DNA of 64,000 nucleotides from DASXTC01 sp036505635. Its GTDB lineage: Bacteria > Acidobacteriota > Polarisedimenticolia > JACPZX01 > DASXTC01. This document shows, in pieces, positions 45,170-54,249 of this stretch (position 1 is the first letter of the stretch; every line of letters begins with the position of its first letter). The position numbers were made by a program, and so were the translations under genes. The DNA lies in NCBI GenBank assembly GCA_036505635.1, contig DASXTC010000053.1:150155-214154 (forward strand), read 5' to 3'. The notes under the pieces were generated by a model. It saw only the letters and a list, made by a program, of their open reading frames with translations, had not been told where the DNA came from and made no database searches.

Positions 45170-45205
45170 CCCCCCGCCGCCTGCCCGCGGCGGGGGGACT
45201 CTTTC
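45170..45205 (+). terminator. Intrinsic terminator after lat
   Basis: CCCCCCGCCGC (45170-45180) pairs perfectly with GCGGCGGGGGG (45187-45197), followed by ACTCTTTCC. The T tract is weak but the stem is very stable. Confidence 0.6.
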
Positions 45206-45229
45206 CGCCCCTCGATACATGGTGATCCG

Positions 45230-45805
45230 ATGCTGGCACTCGCTCTATTCCTCATGATGACGGCCGCTCCAGTCTCCGCGCCCGCAGTCGAGCGGCTCTC
45301 CCCGCGCGAGGGAAGCCCGTCGCTCGGACCGGCCGGAGCCCCCAATACTCTCGTCCTCTACATGGACTTCGAATGTCCCGTCTGCCCGAGGGCCGCGCGG
45401 GAGATGCCGGGGCTCGTGGAGTCCTTCGCCCCGATGCTGCGCGTCGAGCTGAAACACAACCCGCTCGCGATGCACCCGAAGGCGCTCGACGCCGCGGCCG
45501 CCTCGCGCGCGGCACAGAGGCAGGGCAGGTTCTGGGAATACCACGACCTGCTCCTCGCCCCCGGCCCGCGCGATCGGGCAACGCTGCTCGCGCACGCCAG
45601 AACGCTGGGTCTCGACGAGGCCGCTTTCCTCAAGGACCTCGATGATCCGGATCTGAGGCGCGGGATCCTGGCGGAACAGGAGGAAGCCAGACGCGCCGGG
45701 GCCGAGGGGACCCCGGGGTTTCTCATCAACGGGCACGCCGAGGTCGGCTGGGCCTCCCTTCCCTGGATCCAGGGGATCGTGCGCGCCCACCTGAAGAAGC
45801 AGTAA
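45230..45805 (+). CDS. Exported DsbA-like thiol oxidoreductase
   Basis: This 191-residue protein has a short signal peptide and a DsbA-type thioredoxin domain with a helical insert. The active site is CPVC at residues 49-52 (in DFECPVC) and the cis-proline loop is GTPGFLING. It resembles the DsbA/BdbD-like proteins that oxidise or isomerise disulfides outside the cytoplasm. The ribosome site is weak. The next gene begins 56 bases later. Confidence 0.88.
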   Translation: MLALALFLMMTAAPVSAPAVERLSPREGSPSLGPAGAPNTLVLYMDFECPVCPRAAREMPGLVESFAPMLRVELKHNPLAMHPKALDAAAASRAAQRQGRFWEYHDLLLAPGPRDRATLLAHARTLGLDEAAFLKDLDDPDLRRGILAEQEEARRAGAEGTPGFLINGHAEVGWASLPWIQGIVRAHLKKQ

Positions 45806-45861
45806 AGTGCCGGCTCCGGTCAACCGGAGCCCGCCGGCCCGGGGAACCGGAGGGAGATCCG

Positions 45862-47232
45862 ATGCTCGAAATCGGCTTTTTCGGCGGGGCAGGCACGGTC
45901 ACCGGCTCGCGCCACCTGGTCACCTCGGGCGGCGATCGCGTGCTGGTCGACTGCGGGATGTACCAGGGGCTCAAGGCGCTGCGGCTCAGGAACTGGGCGC
46001 CCAGCACCTTCGACGCCGCCTCGCTGCCCTTCGTGATCCTCACCCACACTCACATCGACCATATCGGCCTCCTTCCTCGTCTGGTCAAGGAGGGATTCAA
46101 GGGAGCCGTGATCTGCACGCCGCCCACCAAGGACCTCGCCGAGCTGATGCTGCTCGACGCGGCGCACCTGCAGGAAGAGGACGCCGACTTCCTGAATCGC
46201 AAGGGGCTCAGTAAGCACGAGCCGGCGCTGCCGCTGTTCGACACCGAGGACGCGAAACGCGCGCTGGCGCTCTTCACCGCGCGTCCCTACGGCGAGTTGA
46301 CCGAGCTGACGGATCGATTCTCGTTTCGTTTCCTCAACGCGGGTCATCTGCTCGGCTCGGCTCTGGTGGAGATGAAGGCGGCTTCCAACGGTTCGTTTAC
46401 CTCCCTGCTGTTCTCCGGAGACCTGGGCCGCTTCTCGATGCCGCTCAACCCCGATCCCGACCCGCCACCGGCCGCCGACTACATGGTGCTGGAGTCCACC
46501 TACGGCGACCGGCTCCACAGCGCCGACGATCCCCTCGACCAGGTGGAGCGCGTGGTGAAGGAGACGATCCACCGGCGCGGCATCGTGGTGGTGCCGGCCT
46601 TCGCGGTGGGCCGCTCGCAGCAGATCATCTACGTGCTCAACCTGCTGATGGAGGGGGGGCGCCTGCCCGAGCTGCCGATCCACCTCGACAGCCCGATGGC
46701 CGTGGATGCCACGAAGATCTACCGCAACTACCCGGCCGAGCACGAGGCCAGGGGAGAGCTCACGGCGCGCAACGTCGTCCTCCACCGTACCGTGGCCGAG
46801 TCCAAGGCGCTGAACGACCTGAGGGGGCCGGCGGTCCTGATCTCCTCGAGCGGCATGCTCACCGGCGGGCGCATCCTTCATCATCTCAAGCGCCTCCTGC
46901 CGGACCCGCGCAACACGGTCGTCCTCGCCGGCTATCAGGCGACCGGGACGCGAGGGCGCGCGCTGCTGGAGGGGGCTAAGACGATCCGCATCCACGGAGA
47001 GGACGTGGAAGTCCGCGCGCGGCTGGAGGATTTCTGCGGCTTCTCTGGGCACGCGGACGCGTCGGAGATCATGCGATGGCTCTCGCTGGTCGAGCGGCCG
47101 CCCCGCACGGTCTTCCTGACGCACGGCGAGCCGGCGTCCGCGGCGGCGCTCGCCCACAGGATAAGCTCCGAGAAGGGGTGGGCGACGCGGGTGCCGCAGC
47201 TCGGCGATGTGGTGAGTCTGGACGGACGATGA
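45862..47232 (+). CDS. Metallo-beta-lactamase/beta-CASP hydrolase, RNase-like
   Basis: The 456-residue protein has an N-terminal metallo-beta-lactamase half with GGAGTVTGSRHL and the zinc motif THTHIDHIG, then FSGDLGR and LESTYGDR. A beta-CASP insert (VVVPAFAVGRSQQIIY) and the C-terminal SGHADASE with FLTHGEP complete it. This matches the CPSF73/YsiJ-like group of RNA-processing enzymes; RNA cleavage is likely but the substrate is unknown. GGAGG precedes the ATG. Confidence 0.9.
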   Translation: MLEIGFFGGAGTVTGSRHLVTSGGDRVLVDCGMYQGLKALRLRNWAPSTFDAASLPFVILTHTHIDHIGLLPRLVKEGFKGAVICTPPTKDLAELMLLDAAHLQEEDADFLNRKGLSKHEPALPLFDTEDAKRALALFTARPYGELTELTDRFSFRFLNAGHLLGSALVEMKAASNGSFTSLLFSGDLGRFSMPLNPDPDPPPAADYMVLESTYGDRLHSADDPLDQVERVVKETIHRRGIVVVPAFAVGRSQQIIYVLNLLMEGGRLPELPIHLDSPMAVDATKIYRNYPAEHEARGELTARNVVLHRTVAESKALNDLRGPAVLISSSGMLTGGRILHHLKRLLPDPRNTVVLAGYQATGTRGRALLEGAKTIRIHGEDVEVRARLEDFCGFSGHADASEIMRWLSLVERPPRTVFLTHGEPASAAALAHRISSEKGWATRVPQLGDVVSLDGR

Positions 47233-47248
47233 CCGGCAAGGGGGGAAA

Positions 47249-48124
47249 ATGTCGGGCTACACGAAGGCCGAGAGCGAACGGATCGAGAGGCTCAAGAACT
47301 CCCAGGCCTACCTGAGGGCCTACGAGGATGTCGCCTTCATGCACCGGGAGGACCTCAGGCCCGTGCGCCTGCAGCTCGAGCTGCTCAAGCCGGAGCTGAG
47401 ACTGCAGGAGCAGGGGATCACATCCACGGTGGTCGTCTTCGGCTCCACGCGCACGGTGGAAGCCGACGCAATCCGCCCGGTGGTCGCCCAGCTCGAAAGC
47501 AGGCTCGCCGCCGATCCGGGCAACGCGGAGCTCGCGGCCGAGCTGGCGATCGCGAAGCGCCTGCTTGCCAAGTCCAAGTACTACGACGAAGCGCGCGAGT
47601 TCGCGCGCCTGGTCTCCTCCACCTGTCAGGTCGATGGACGCTGCGACTACGTCATCGTCACGGGGGGCGGACCGGGGATCATGGAGGCGGCCAACCGCGG
47701 CGCCTTCGACGTCGGCGCCAAGAGCATCGGCTTCAACATCACGCTGCCGATGGAGCAGGAGCCCAACCCGTACATCACCCCGGAGCTCTGCTTCCAGTTC
47801 CACTACTTCGCGCTGAGGAAGATGCACTTCCTGATGCGCGCGCAGGCGATGGTCGCCTTCCCGGGAGGATTCGGCACCATGGACGAGCTGTTCGAGACGC
47901 TCACGCTCGTCCAGACCGGGAAGGTCAAGTCCCTTCCGATCATCCTGCTCGGCCGGGAGTTCTGGACGAGGACGATCGACTTCGAGTTCCTGCGCGACGA
48001 GGGGGTCATCTCCCCCGGGGACCTGGACCTGTTCCGCTTCGCCGAGACCGGCAAGGAGGCGTGGGACAAGATCCAGGAGTTCCACCGCAAGCGCGGCAGG
48101 GCGACGACGACTCTCACCGGGTAG
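47249..48124 (+). CDS. LOG family protein (possible cytokinin riboside phosphorylase-like)
   Basis: This 291-residue protein has a LOG core with TGGGPGIMEAANRGA and PGGFGTMDELFE, the two signature motifs of the TIGR00730/LOG family. That family cleaves nucleoside 5'-monophosphates to base and ribose phosphate. An N-terminal helical extension of about 60 residues and an insertion with YYDEAREFARL set it in the longer bacterial subgroup. It follows the hydrolase gene by 16 bases. Confidence 0.87.
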   Translation: MSGYTKAESERIERLKNSQAYLRAYEDVAFMHREDLRPVRLQLELLKPELRLQEQGITSTVVVFGSTRTVEADAIRPVVAQLESRLAADPGNAELAAELAIAKRLLAKSKYYDEAREFARLVSSTCQVDGRCDYVIVTGGGPGIMEAANRGAFDVGAKSIGFNITLPMEQEPNPYITPELCFQFHYFALRKMHFLMRAQAMVAFPGGFGTMDELFETLTLVQTGKVKSLPIILLGREFWTRTIDFEFLRDEGVISPGDLDLFRFAETGKEAWDKIQEFHRKRGRATTTLTG

Positions 48125-48131
48125 CGCGCGC

Positions 48132-48887
48132 GTGGCGGGCGAGGCGGGGTTGGGCGGTGACCGGGGAGGCCGTTTCCCGACGACGCACCTGTCGGCTGTC
48201 GAGGGCGCGGCCTGCGCCGACCCGGCCCTGCGCTCCCGGTCTCTCGAGATCCTGATCACCGCCTACTGGAAGCCGGTCTACAAGTACATCCGCGTCAAGT
48301 GGAGCAAGCCCCACGAGGACGCCAGGGACCTCACGCAGGCCTTCTTCACCCTGGCGATGGAAAAGGACTACTTCGCTTCGTTTAATCCATCGCTCGGGCG
48401 CTTCCGGACATTTCTGAGGACCTGCCTCGACGGATTCCTCGCCAACGAGGACAAGGCCGCGCGCAGGATCAAGCGCGGCTGTGAGTTCATCCACCTGCCT
48501 CTGGAGTTCGAGACGGCCGAAGGGGAGCTGGTGGCCGCCGAGATTCCCTCCGGGGAGGACCTGGACCGCTACTTCGACGCGGAATGGGTGCGGCACCTGT
48601 TCGAGCTCGCCGTGGACGCTCTTCGCGCCGAGTGCGATGAGCGCGGCAAGCAGGTCCACTTCAGGCTTTTCGAGCGCTACGACCTGGAGGATCCCGGCGC
48701 CTCGCGCATGACCTACCAGGACCTGGCCGCCCAGTTCGGCCTGCCGGCCACCACCGTCACGAACCATCTGGCCTTCGCCCGCCGGGAATTCCGGAGGATC
48801 CTGCTCGAAAAACTTCGTCAGATCACGGCGAGCGACGAGGAGTTCCGCCGCGAGGCGCGCTACCTGCTGGGGACCGATCCGCGATGA
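48132..48887 (+). CDS. ECF-type RNA polymerase sigma factor
   Basis: This 251-residue protein has a sigma region 2-like helix set (AYWKPVYKYIRVKW, then DLTQAFF) and a region 4 helix-turn-helix (TYQDLAAQFGLPATTVTNHLAFARREFR). A long spacer and a C-terminal extension are typical of sigma factors found next to Ser/Thr kinases in Planctomycetes and Acidobacteria. It uses a GTG start without a strong ribosome site, 7 bases after the LOG gene. Its end overlaps the kinase start by four bases, so the two are coupled. Confidence 0.85.
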   Translation: MAGEAGLGGDRGGRFPTTHLSAVEGAACADPALRSRSLEILITAYWKPVYKYIRVKWSKPHEDARDLTQAFFTLAMEKDYFASFNPSLGRFRTFLRTCLDGFLANEDKAARRIKRGCEFIHLPLEFETAEGELVAAEIPSGEDLDRYFDAEWVRHLFELAVDALRAECDERGKQVHFRLFERYDLEDPGASRMTYQDLAAQFGLPATTVTNHLAFARREFRRILLEKLRQITASDEEFRREARYLLGTDPR

Positions 48888-49861
48888 CGTCGCTTCCGGA
48901 TGGAATCGTCAGACACCTGCGCGAGGTGGCCGGGCAGCCCGACCTGACCGGCACGCGCTACCGCCTCATCGGCACACTGGGCCACGGCGGGATGGGGACC
49001 GTCCACCTCGTGGAGGACACGGAGCTCGGACGCGAAGTGGCGCTGAAGGTCCTGAGCCTTCCGGATGAGGCCGGGGACCTGTCGGCGCGCCTCATCGCGG
49101 AAGCGCGCCTGCTGGCGCGGCTCGAGCATCCCAACATCATCCCGATCCACGACGTCGGCCGCCTGTCCGACGGCCGTGTCTACTACGCCATGAAGTACGT
49201 CCGGGGGGAGCGGCTCGACGAGTGGCGCCGGCAGGGGCCTACACAGCCCTCCATGCTCCGTCTCTTCCAGAGGCTGTGCGGGGCGATCGCGTTCGCCCAC
49301 GCGTACGGCGTGATCCACCGGGATCTCAAACCCGAGAACATCATGGTGGGGCCGTTCGGCGAGGCGCTCGTGATGGACTGGGGGGTGGCGCGGGTGATTG
49401 ACGGACCAGCCGAGCGCGGGGCCGTCATCGGCACACCCGCATGGATGGCGCCCGAACAGGCGCGCGGCGACACCGATCGAATCGACGAGCGGACCGATGT
49501 GCACGCGCTGGGAGCGATCCTCTACTTTCTGCTGTCGGGGCACCCCCCGTCGGAGGAGGGGGCCGGAGCCCCCGGCGTAGATCGACCGTCCGCGCCAGGC
49601 AGGTTCCCGGGGGAGGTGCCCCGCGCGCTGCGGGCGATCTGTCTCAAGGCGCTGTCCGAGAGGCGTGAGGACCGGTACGCGAGCGCCGAGCTGATGGCGG
49701 CCGACGTGGAGCGGTTCCTCGACGGACATCCGGTGACGGCGCACGGCGAGACGCTGCTGGAGAAGGCCGTCCGGATCGCGCGGCGCAACCGCGAGATGGC
49801 CCTGCTGGTGCTCGCCTACATCCTGATGCGGGCCCTGGTCATCCTGCTCGCCGGAACCTAG
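48884..49861 (+). CDS. Membrane-anchored Ser/Thr protein kinase
   Basis: This 325-residue Hanks-type kinase has GHGGMGTVHL, the ATP lysine in VALKVL, the catalytic loop HRDLKPEN, and APEQA. The DFG motif reads DWG, a variant seen in kinases of this group. One C-terminal helix (LLVLAYILMRALVILLA) is probably a membrane anchor. It is fused by overlap to the sigma factor, so the kinase may control that sigma factor by phosphorylation. No extracellular sensor domain is present. Confidence 0.92.
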   Translation: MTSLPDGIVRHLREVAGQPDLTGTRYRLIGTLGHGGMGTVHLVEDTELGREVALKVLSLPDEAGDLSARLIAEARLLARLEHPNIIPIHDVGRLSDGRVYYAMKYVRGERLDEWRRQGPTQPSMLRLFQRLCGAIAFAHAYGVIHRDLKPENIMVGPFGEALVMDWGVARVIDGPAERGAVIGTPAWMAPEQARGDTDRIDERTDVHALGAILYFLLSGHPPSEEGAGAPGVDRPSAPGRFPGEVPRALRAICLKALSERREDRYASAELMAADVERFLDGHPVTAHGETLLEKAVRIARRNREMALLVLAYILMRALVILLAGT

Positions 49862-49914
49862 GGGCCAAAGGAACCAGGACGTTCGTTTAAAGGATCCCCG
49901 GGAAGGGAGGGAAC

Positions 49915-50274
49915 ATGTCAAAACCACTGCTTGGTCTTGTTCTGGGCGCCGTGCTGGGTCTCCTGGACGGCCTCGGCGCGTTCGCGTATCCCGGAGTCGA
50001 ATCGATGATGACCAGCATCATCATCGGAAGCACCTTCAAGGGCGTGCTGACCGGCGTGGCGGCCGGATTTTTCGCCCGGAAGTTCCAGTCGCTCTCCCTG
50101 GGGATCCTCGTGGGGCTGGCGGTCGGCTTCACGCTGAGCCTCCTGGTCGCGATGATCTCGCCCGATCCGCAGGGGCGTTTCTACTACTTCGAGATCATCC
50201 TGCCGGGCAGCACGCTGGGGGCGATCGTGGGCTTCGCGACCCAGCGCTTCGGCGCCAGGCCGCGGCCCGCATGA
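49915..50274 (+). CDS. Small membrane protein of unknown function
   Basis: This 119-residue protein has three to four glycine-rich hydrophobic helices (for example LLGLVLGAVLGLLDGLGAF and LGILVGLAVGFTLSLLVAMI). A good AGGGAGGGAAC site precedes the ATG. It is part of the run behind the sigma/kinase pair and may share their transcript. No family was recognised. Confidence 0.7.
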   Translation: MSKPLLGLVLGAVLGLLDGLGAFAYPGVESMMTSIIIGSTFKGVLTGVAAGFFARKFQSLSLGILVGLAVGFTLSLLVAMISPDPQGRFYYFEIILPGSTLGAIVGFATQRFGARPRPA

Positions 50275-50521
50275 GCCACGAGGGCAGGCCGGTGGCCCTC
50301 TCTGGTACGCCTACCTGGCGTGCCCGGCGATCGGCATCATGTTGATCCTGGCGATGTGGAGCTGGAGGAGGTGGGGCTTCTGGCTCGCCATGGCGGGGAG
50401 TATGCTCGTGCTGGCGATCGAGCTCTACACGATGGGATTCGAGCCGCACGTGGCGCGCGTCCCGATCACCATGGGTCTGCTGGCGTTCTTGGTCCGGCCT
50501 GTCTGGTCGAGGTTCCCCTGA
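50271..50521 (+). pseudogene. Small membrane protein, apparently frameshifted at a CT repeat
   Basis: An ATG at 50271 overlaps the stop of the previous gene (ATGA) and encodes MSHEGRPVAL, but runs into a stop at about 50345. The frame that stays open to 50521 encodes hydrophobic helices (IGIMLILAMW, FWLAMAGSMLVLAIELY) and has no start until ATG 50339. Dropping one CT from CTCTCT at about 50298-50303 joins both into one 82-residue membrane protein. It is a natural frameshift, a slip site or a sequencing error. Confidence 0.5.
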
Positions 50522-50546
50522 AAGCGGGCGGAAAAGGAGGCACGTT

Positions 50547-51017
50547 ATGCGTGAAGGAATGCCGACTGTCACGGAACACCACAAGAAGCTCGCCGCGCTG
50601 GCCGGCAAGTGGGCTGGCGAGGAGAAGCTACACCCGTCCCCGTGGGACGCCAAGGGAGGCACCGCGATGGGACGCATCGAGTCGCGGATCGACGTGGATG
50701 GTTTCTACCTGATCTCCGATTACGTGCAGGAACGGGGCGGACAGATAACCTACCGGGGCCATGGCGTCTTCGGGTACGACCCCAAGTCCGGCAAGTACCT
50801 GATGCACTGGTTCGACTCGATGGGAATGCCCTGCACCGAGCCCTGCCCGGGGACCTGGGAGGGGAACATGCTGAGCTTCCAGATGGCCTCGCCCATGGGG
50901 CATCACCGGTATGTCTACACCTTCGAGGGCGAGGGCCGTTACAGCTTCAAGATCGAGCACTCCCAGGACGCCAGGACCTGGGCTCCCTTCATGGAGGGGC
51001 GCTACACCAGGAAGTAG
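50547..51017 (+). CDS. DUF1579 family protein
   Basis: This 156-residue soluble beta-rich protein begins with EHHKKLAALAGKWAGEEK and contains the FDSMGMP and GTWEGNMLSF segments typical of DUF1579, a lipocalin-like fold of unknown function. An AAAGGAGG site precedes the ATG. The third copy of the 124-bp repeat starts 43 bases after the stop. Confidence 0.85.
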   Translation: MREGMPTVTEHHKKLAALAGKWAGEEKLHPSPWDAKGGTAMGRIESRIDVDGFYLISDYVQERGGQITYRGHGVFGYDPKSGKYLMHWFDSMGMPCTEPCPGTWEGNMLSFQMASPMGHHRYVYTFEGEGRYSFKIEHSQDARTWAPFMEGRYTRK

Positions 51018-51059
51018 CCGATCCCGCTGCGGTTGCCGCCGGGATCCCGGCGGCGCCGG

Positions 51060-51183
51060 GGTGATCCTCCCGATGGCCCTCGCGCAGCGAGGCGCCGCCC
51101 TCGCCGGGCGAGGGCGCCGAGCGAGCGCGGAGCCGCGCGCATCCCCGGGGGATGCGCGACGGCGTGCCTGAGGGAGGATCACC
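51060..51183 (+). repeat. 124-bp multi-hairpin repeat, copy 3
   Basis: This copy differs from copy 1 at three positions. One change makes its ends perfect inverted repeats (GGTGATCCTCCC / GGGAGGATCACC). The flanks GGCGCCGG (51052-51059) and CCGGCGCC (51184-51191) extend the stem to 20 bp. It fills the gap between two convergent genes and may act as a two-way terminator or barrier. Confidence 0.85.
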
Positions 51184-51203
51184 CCGGCGCCTCCGATCGC
51201 AGG

Positions 51204-53162
51204 TCAAGCGGGAGGCTCGGACTCCTCCTCCGCCTCCGCGAGCCGGGCCACCGCCTCCTCCCACCTGCGGTTCAGGCGGGACAGGTCGACCTGGATCGAT
51301 TTTTTCTGCTCGCCCAGCGTCCGGGCCAGCCCCGCGGTCTGATAGGTCGCGGGATCGCCGAGCTGCGCATCGATCTCGTCGAGCCGGTGCTCCGCCGAGG
51401 TGATCTCGCTCTCGAGCGAAGCCACCTTCTCCCTCGCGGCGCGCAGCAGCCGGCTCCTCTCGTTTCGCGCGACCGCCTCGGCGCGCTTCCCCTCCTTCGT
51501 CCTCTTCGCCTTCGGCTCCTCCGGGGGACGTGCCCCCGCGCCCACCGGAGACGCCACCGCCTCGGTCCCCGCCAGCCACGCCTGATACGCGTCATAGCCG
51601 CCGTCGCGGGCGGTCAGCCCCCCGTCCTTCAGCCCCGCCACCCTGGTCGCCACTTTGTTGATGAAATAGCGATCGTGGGAGACGAACAGGAGCGACCCAT
51701 CGTAGCCGGCGAGGGCGTCCTCCAGCGCCTCGCGCGCCGGAAGATCGAGATGGTTGGTCGGCTCGTCCAGAAGCAGGAGGTTTCCCGGATCGAGCATCAG
51801 GCGCGCCAGCGCGAGCCGGTTCTTCTCACCTCCTGACAGGACCTCCACTCTTTTGAAGACATCGTCGCCGGAGAACTGGAAGATCCCCAGGAGAGACCTC
51901 AGCTCGCCGGGCGCCCGCGTTGGGGCCCAGGCCTGCATCTCCTCCAGCACGGTGCGCCCGGCCACCAGCGTCTCGATCACATGCTGGGCGAAGTAGTGCA
52001 TCGAGACCTTCCCTCCCAGCTCGACGTTGCCCTCGTCGGGCGCGAGGAGTCCCGCCACGATCTTCAGCAGCGTGCTCTTGCCCGACCCGTTGGGCCCCAG
52101 CAACGCCACCCTGTCGCCGCGATGAAGCTCGAGCTCGACTCGGTCGAGGACGCGGCGCCCGTTGAACCCCTTGCTGACCGCCGACAACCGGAGCGGGCGC
52201 GCGTCGCCGCGCGGCGCGGGGGGGAGCAGGAAGCGCCACGTCTTCTCCTCCAGCGGCACCTCGGTGCGCTTCATCTTCTCGAGCATCTTGATGCGGCTCT
52301 GGACCTGGCGCGCCTTGGTCGCCTTGTACCGGAACCTCTCGATGAAGCGCTCGACCTCGCCCACGCGATGCGACTCCTGCGCCGCCGACGCCCGCGCCCG
52401 GTCCCGCGCGGCCTCCTTCTCGATCCGGTAGCGGTCGTAGTCGCCCGTGTAGACCGTCACGCGTCCCTGCTCGAGGTCCGCGATCGAGGTGGCCAGCCGG
52501 TTCAGGAAGGTCCGGTCGTGCGAGACGATGATGAGGGCCGAGCGCGCCTCGGCGAGGAACGACTCGAGCCACCCGATCGCCTCGAGATCGAGATGGTTCG
52601 TCGGCTCATCGAGCAGCAGGTAGTCGGGCTGGCGCAGCAGCAGCGCACCCAGCGCGGCGCGCATCCGGTACCCCCCCGACATCTCGGCCAGGGGACGGTG
52701 CAGGTCCGCCGGCGAAAAGCCCAGGCCCGTGAGGATTCTCCTGGCCTCCGATTCGATCCGGAACCCACCGGCTGCCTCGAAACGGTGCTGCAGGTCACCG
52801 GCCTTCCGCGTCAGCTCATCGAGGGCCCTTCCCTGCGTGTGGGACATCGCCTCGTGGACCCGCTCCAGCTCCTCCTCCATCCGCGCCACGTCGGGGAAGC
52901 TGGACAGGAGCGCCTGAAGGACCGTCCCCTCGGGAAGGCGCGCTCCCTCCTGGGGCAGGTACCCGACGGTGGTCTGCCGCGGTCGCTCAACAACGCCGCG
53001 ATCCGGATCCTCCTCTCCCGCGATGAGCCTCAGCAGCGTCGTCTTGCCGGAGCCGTTGCGCCCCACCAGCCCCACCCGCGCGCGCGGCACCACGGCCCAC
53101 GAGAGATCCTTGAGGACCACGCGAGCGCCGTAGCTCTTGGAGACCGTTTCGAGGCGGAGCAT
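51204..53162 (-). CDS. ABC-F family ATPase
   Basis: This 652-residue protein has two ABC nucleotide-binding domains and no membrane segments. Walker A motifs are GRNGSGKTT and GPNGSGKST; signatures are LAEMSGGYRMR and LSGGEKNRLAL; the linker between them is basic and helical. A C-terminal coiled coil (ERSRLLRAAREKVASLESEI) is of Uup type. ABC-F proteins bind ribosomes and affect translation or antibiotic tolerance; the exact member is not certain. It converges on the DUF1579 gene. Confidence 0.92.
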   Translation of the reverse strand: MLRLETVSKSYGARVVLKDLSWAVVPRARVGLVGRNGSGKTTLLRLIAGEEDPDRGVVERPRQTTVGYLPQEGARLPEGTVLQALLSSFPDVARMEEELERVHEAMSHTQGRALDELTRKAGDLQHRFEAAGGFRIESEARRILTGLGFSPADLHRPLAEMSGGYRMRAALGALLLRQPDYLLLDEPTNHLDLEAIGWLESFLAEARSALIIVSHDRTFLNRLATSIADLEQGRVTVYTGDYDRYRIEKEAARDRARASAAQESHRVGEVERFIERFRYKATKARQVQSRIKMLEKMKRTEVPLEEKTWRFLLPPAPRGDARPLRLSAVSKGFNGRRVLDRVELELHRGDRVALLGPNGSGKSTLLKIVAGLLAPDEGNVELGGKVSMHYFAQHVIETLVAGRTVLEEMQAWAPTRAPGELRSLLGIFQFSGDDVFKRVEVLSGGEKNRLALARLMLDPGNLLLLDEPTNHLDLPAREALEDALAGYDGSLLFVSHDRYFINKVATRVAGLKDGGLTARDGGYDAYQAWLAGTEAVASPVGAGARPPEEPKAKRTKEGKRAEAVARNERSRLLRAAREKVASLESEITSAEHRLDEIDAQLGDPATYQTAGLARTLGEQKKSIQVDLSRLNRRWEEAVARLAEAEEESEPPA

Positions 53163-53181
53163 AGGGGAGTTCCGGTCTCCG

Positions 53182-54171
53182 TCAGAAGACGTCGGTCAGA
53201 TGCAGCGCCGCGGCGGAGGCGTGCCGCTCGAGGTCGGCGGCGGCCTCGCGGTCGAGGGGAAACCACATCGGCACCACCGGAGAGGGCTCGACGGGCGCCA
53301 CGAGCGCGCCGCACAGACGCGGGTCGCGCTCCGCCAGCGCCGGCGGCAGCCAGGCCTCGACCTCGGCGACGCCGCGACGCCGGCACTCGTCGAAAAGGTC
53401 ATCCAGAAGGGCAGTCAAGGCGGCGCCGGGCGCCCTCTCCCCGAACTCCAGCAGACGCGCCCCCGCGCCGAGGTGGTCCTTGCCGAAGTGGGCCCACAAG
53501 TACCCGCTCCCCCCCTCGGCGAGCATCAGCCTCTTCTCCCAGATCTCGCGCCCGAGGTGGAGCGTGGGATACGAAGCGCGCGCCAGCAGGTATTTCCAGC
53601 AGGCATGGTCCCGCGCCAGGCAGAAGGAGGCGGCGGCGTCCTCCTTCTCCCGGATCCGGACCACCTCGTCGAGCTCGCCACGGTGCATCGGCCGAAGTCC
53701 CGCAGCCGGCCTTCCCCGTTCCGGCACCTGGATCCTGACGGCATGGGGGGCCAGCTCGCGGTACCCGAGGCGCGCGTAGTAGCCCGCGCCGATCTCCGAG
53801 TAGAGAAGAGAGAGCACGTCGCCGCGACCGGCCATGATCGTGTGGGCCTGCGAGATCAGATCGGCGGCATGACCGCGCCGGCGCGCGTGAGGCAGCGTGA
53901 AGACCGCCCCGACACCGCCCACCGGGACGAGGTCGCCGTCGAGCCGCGCCGCGAAGCGGTAGAGCTTCGTCGCCGCGGCCACCTCGCCGGTGGCCTCGTC
54001 GGCCAGCACGAGGAAGCGGTAATTGCCCCCGCCCTCCTTCGCCCAGTCCGACGCCATCAGCGTCGCGATGAATTCCCTGTAGGCGGCCGGTTCCAGCCCG
54101 TCGGACCACAGAGCGTGGGTGTGGGACAGGATCTGGTCGATCTCCGCCGGATCGGCGTCGCGCAGGAGCAT
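53182..54171 (-). CDS. GNAT acetyltransferase family protein
   Basis: This 329-residue protein has a GNAT domain in its first 150 residues with GGVGAVFTLPHARRRGHAADLI, which matches the acetyl-CoA-binding loop, and YYARLGY. The C-terminal half appears to be a second, degenerate GNAT-like lobe, as in Eis-type proteins. The ATG at 54171 follows GAGGTGAG. The substrate is unknown. It starts upstream of the ABC-F gene, 19 bases apart, so both may share a transcript. Confidence 0.82.
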   Translation of the reverse strand: MLLRDADPAEIDQILSHTHALWSDGLEPAAYREFIATLMASDWAKEGGGNYRFLVLADEATGEVAAATKLYRFAARLDGDLVPVGGVGAVFTLPHARRRGHAADLISQAHTIMAGRGDVLSLLYSEIGAGYYARLGYRELAPHAVRIQVPERGRPAAGLRPMHRGELDEVVRIREKEDAAASFCLARDHACWKYLLARASYPTLHLGREIWEKRLMLAEGGSGYLWAHFGKDHLGAGARLLEFGERAPGAALTALLDDLFDECRRRGVAEVEAWLPPALAERDPRLCGALVAPVEPSPVVPMWFPLDREAAADLERHASAAALHLTDVF

Positions 54172-54249
54172 TCTCACCTCGGCAGTTTCAGGACCCCGGG
54201 ATTATGACAGAATGCGGGGACCAATTCGGCACGACCGGAGGATGACCCG

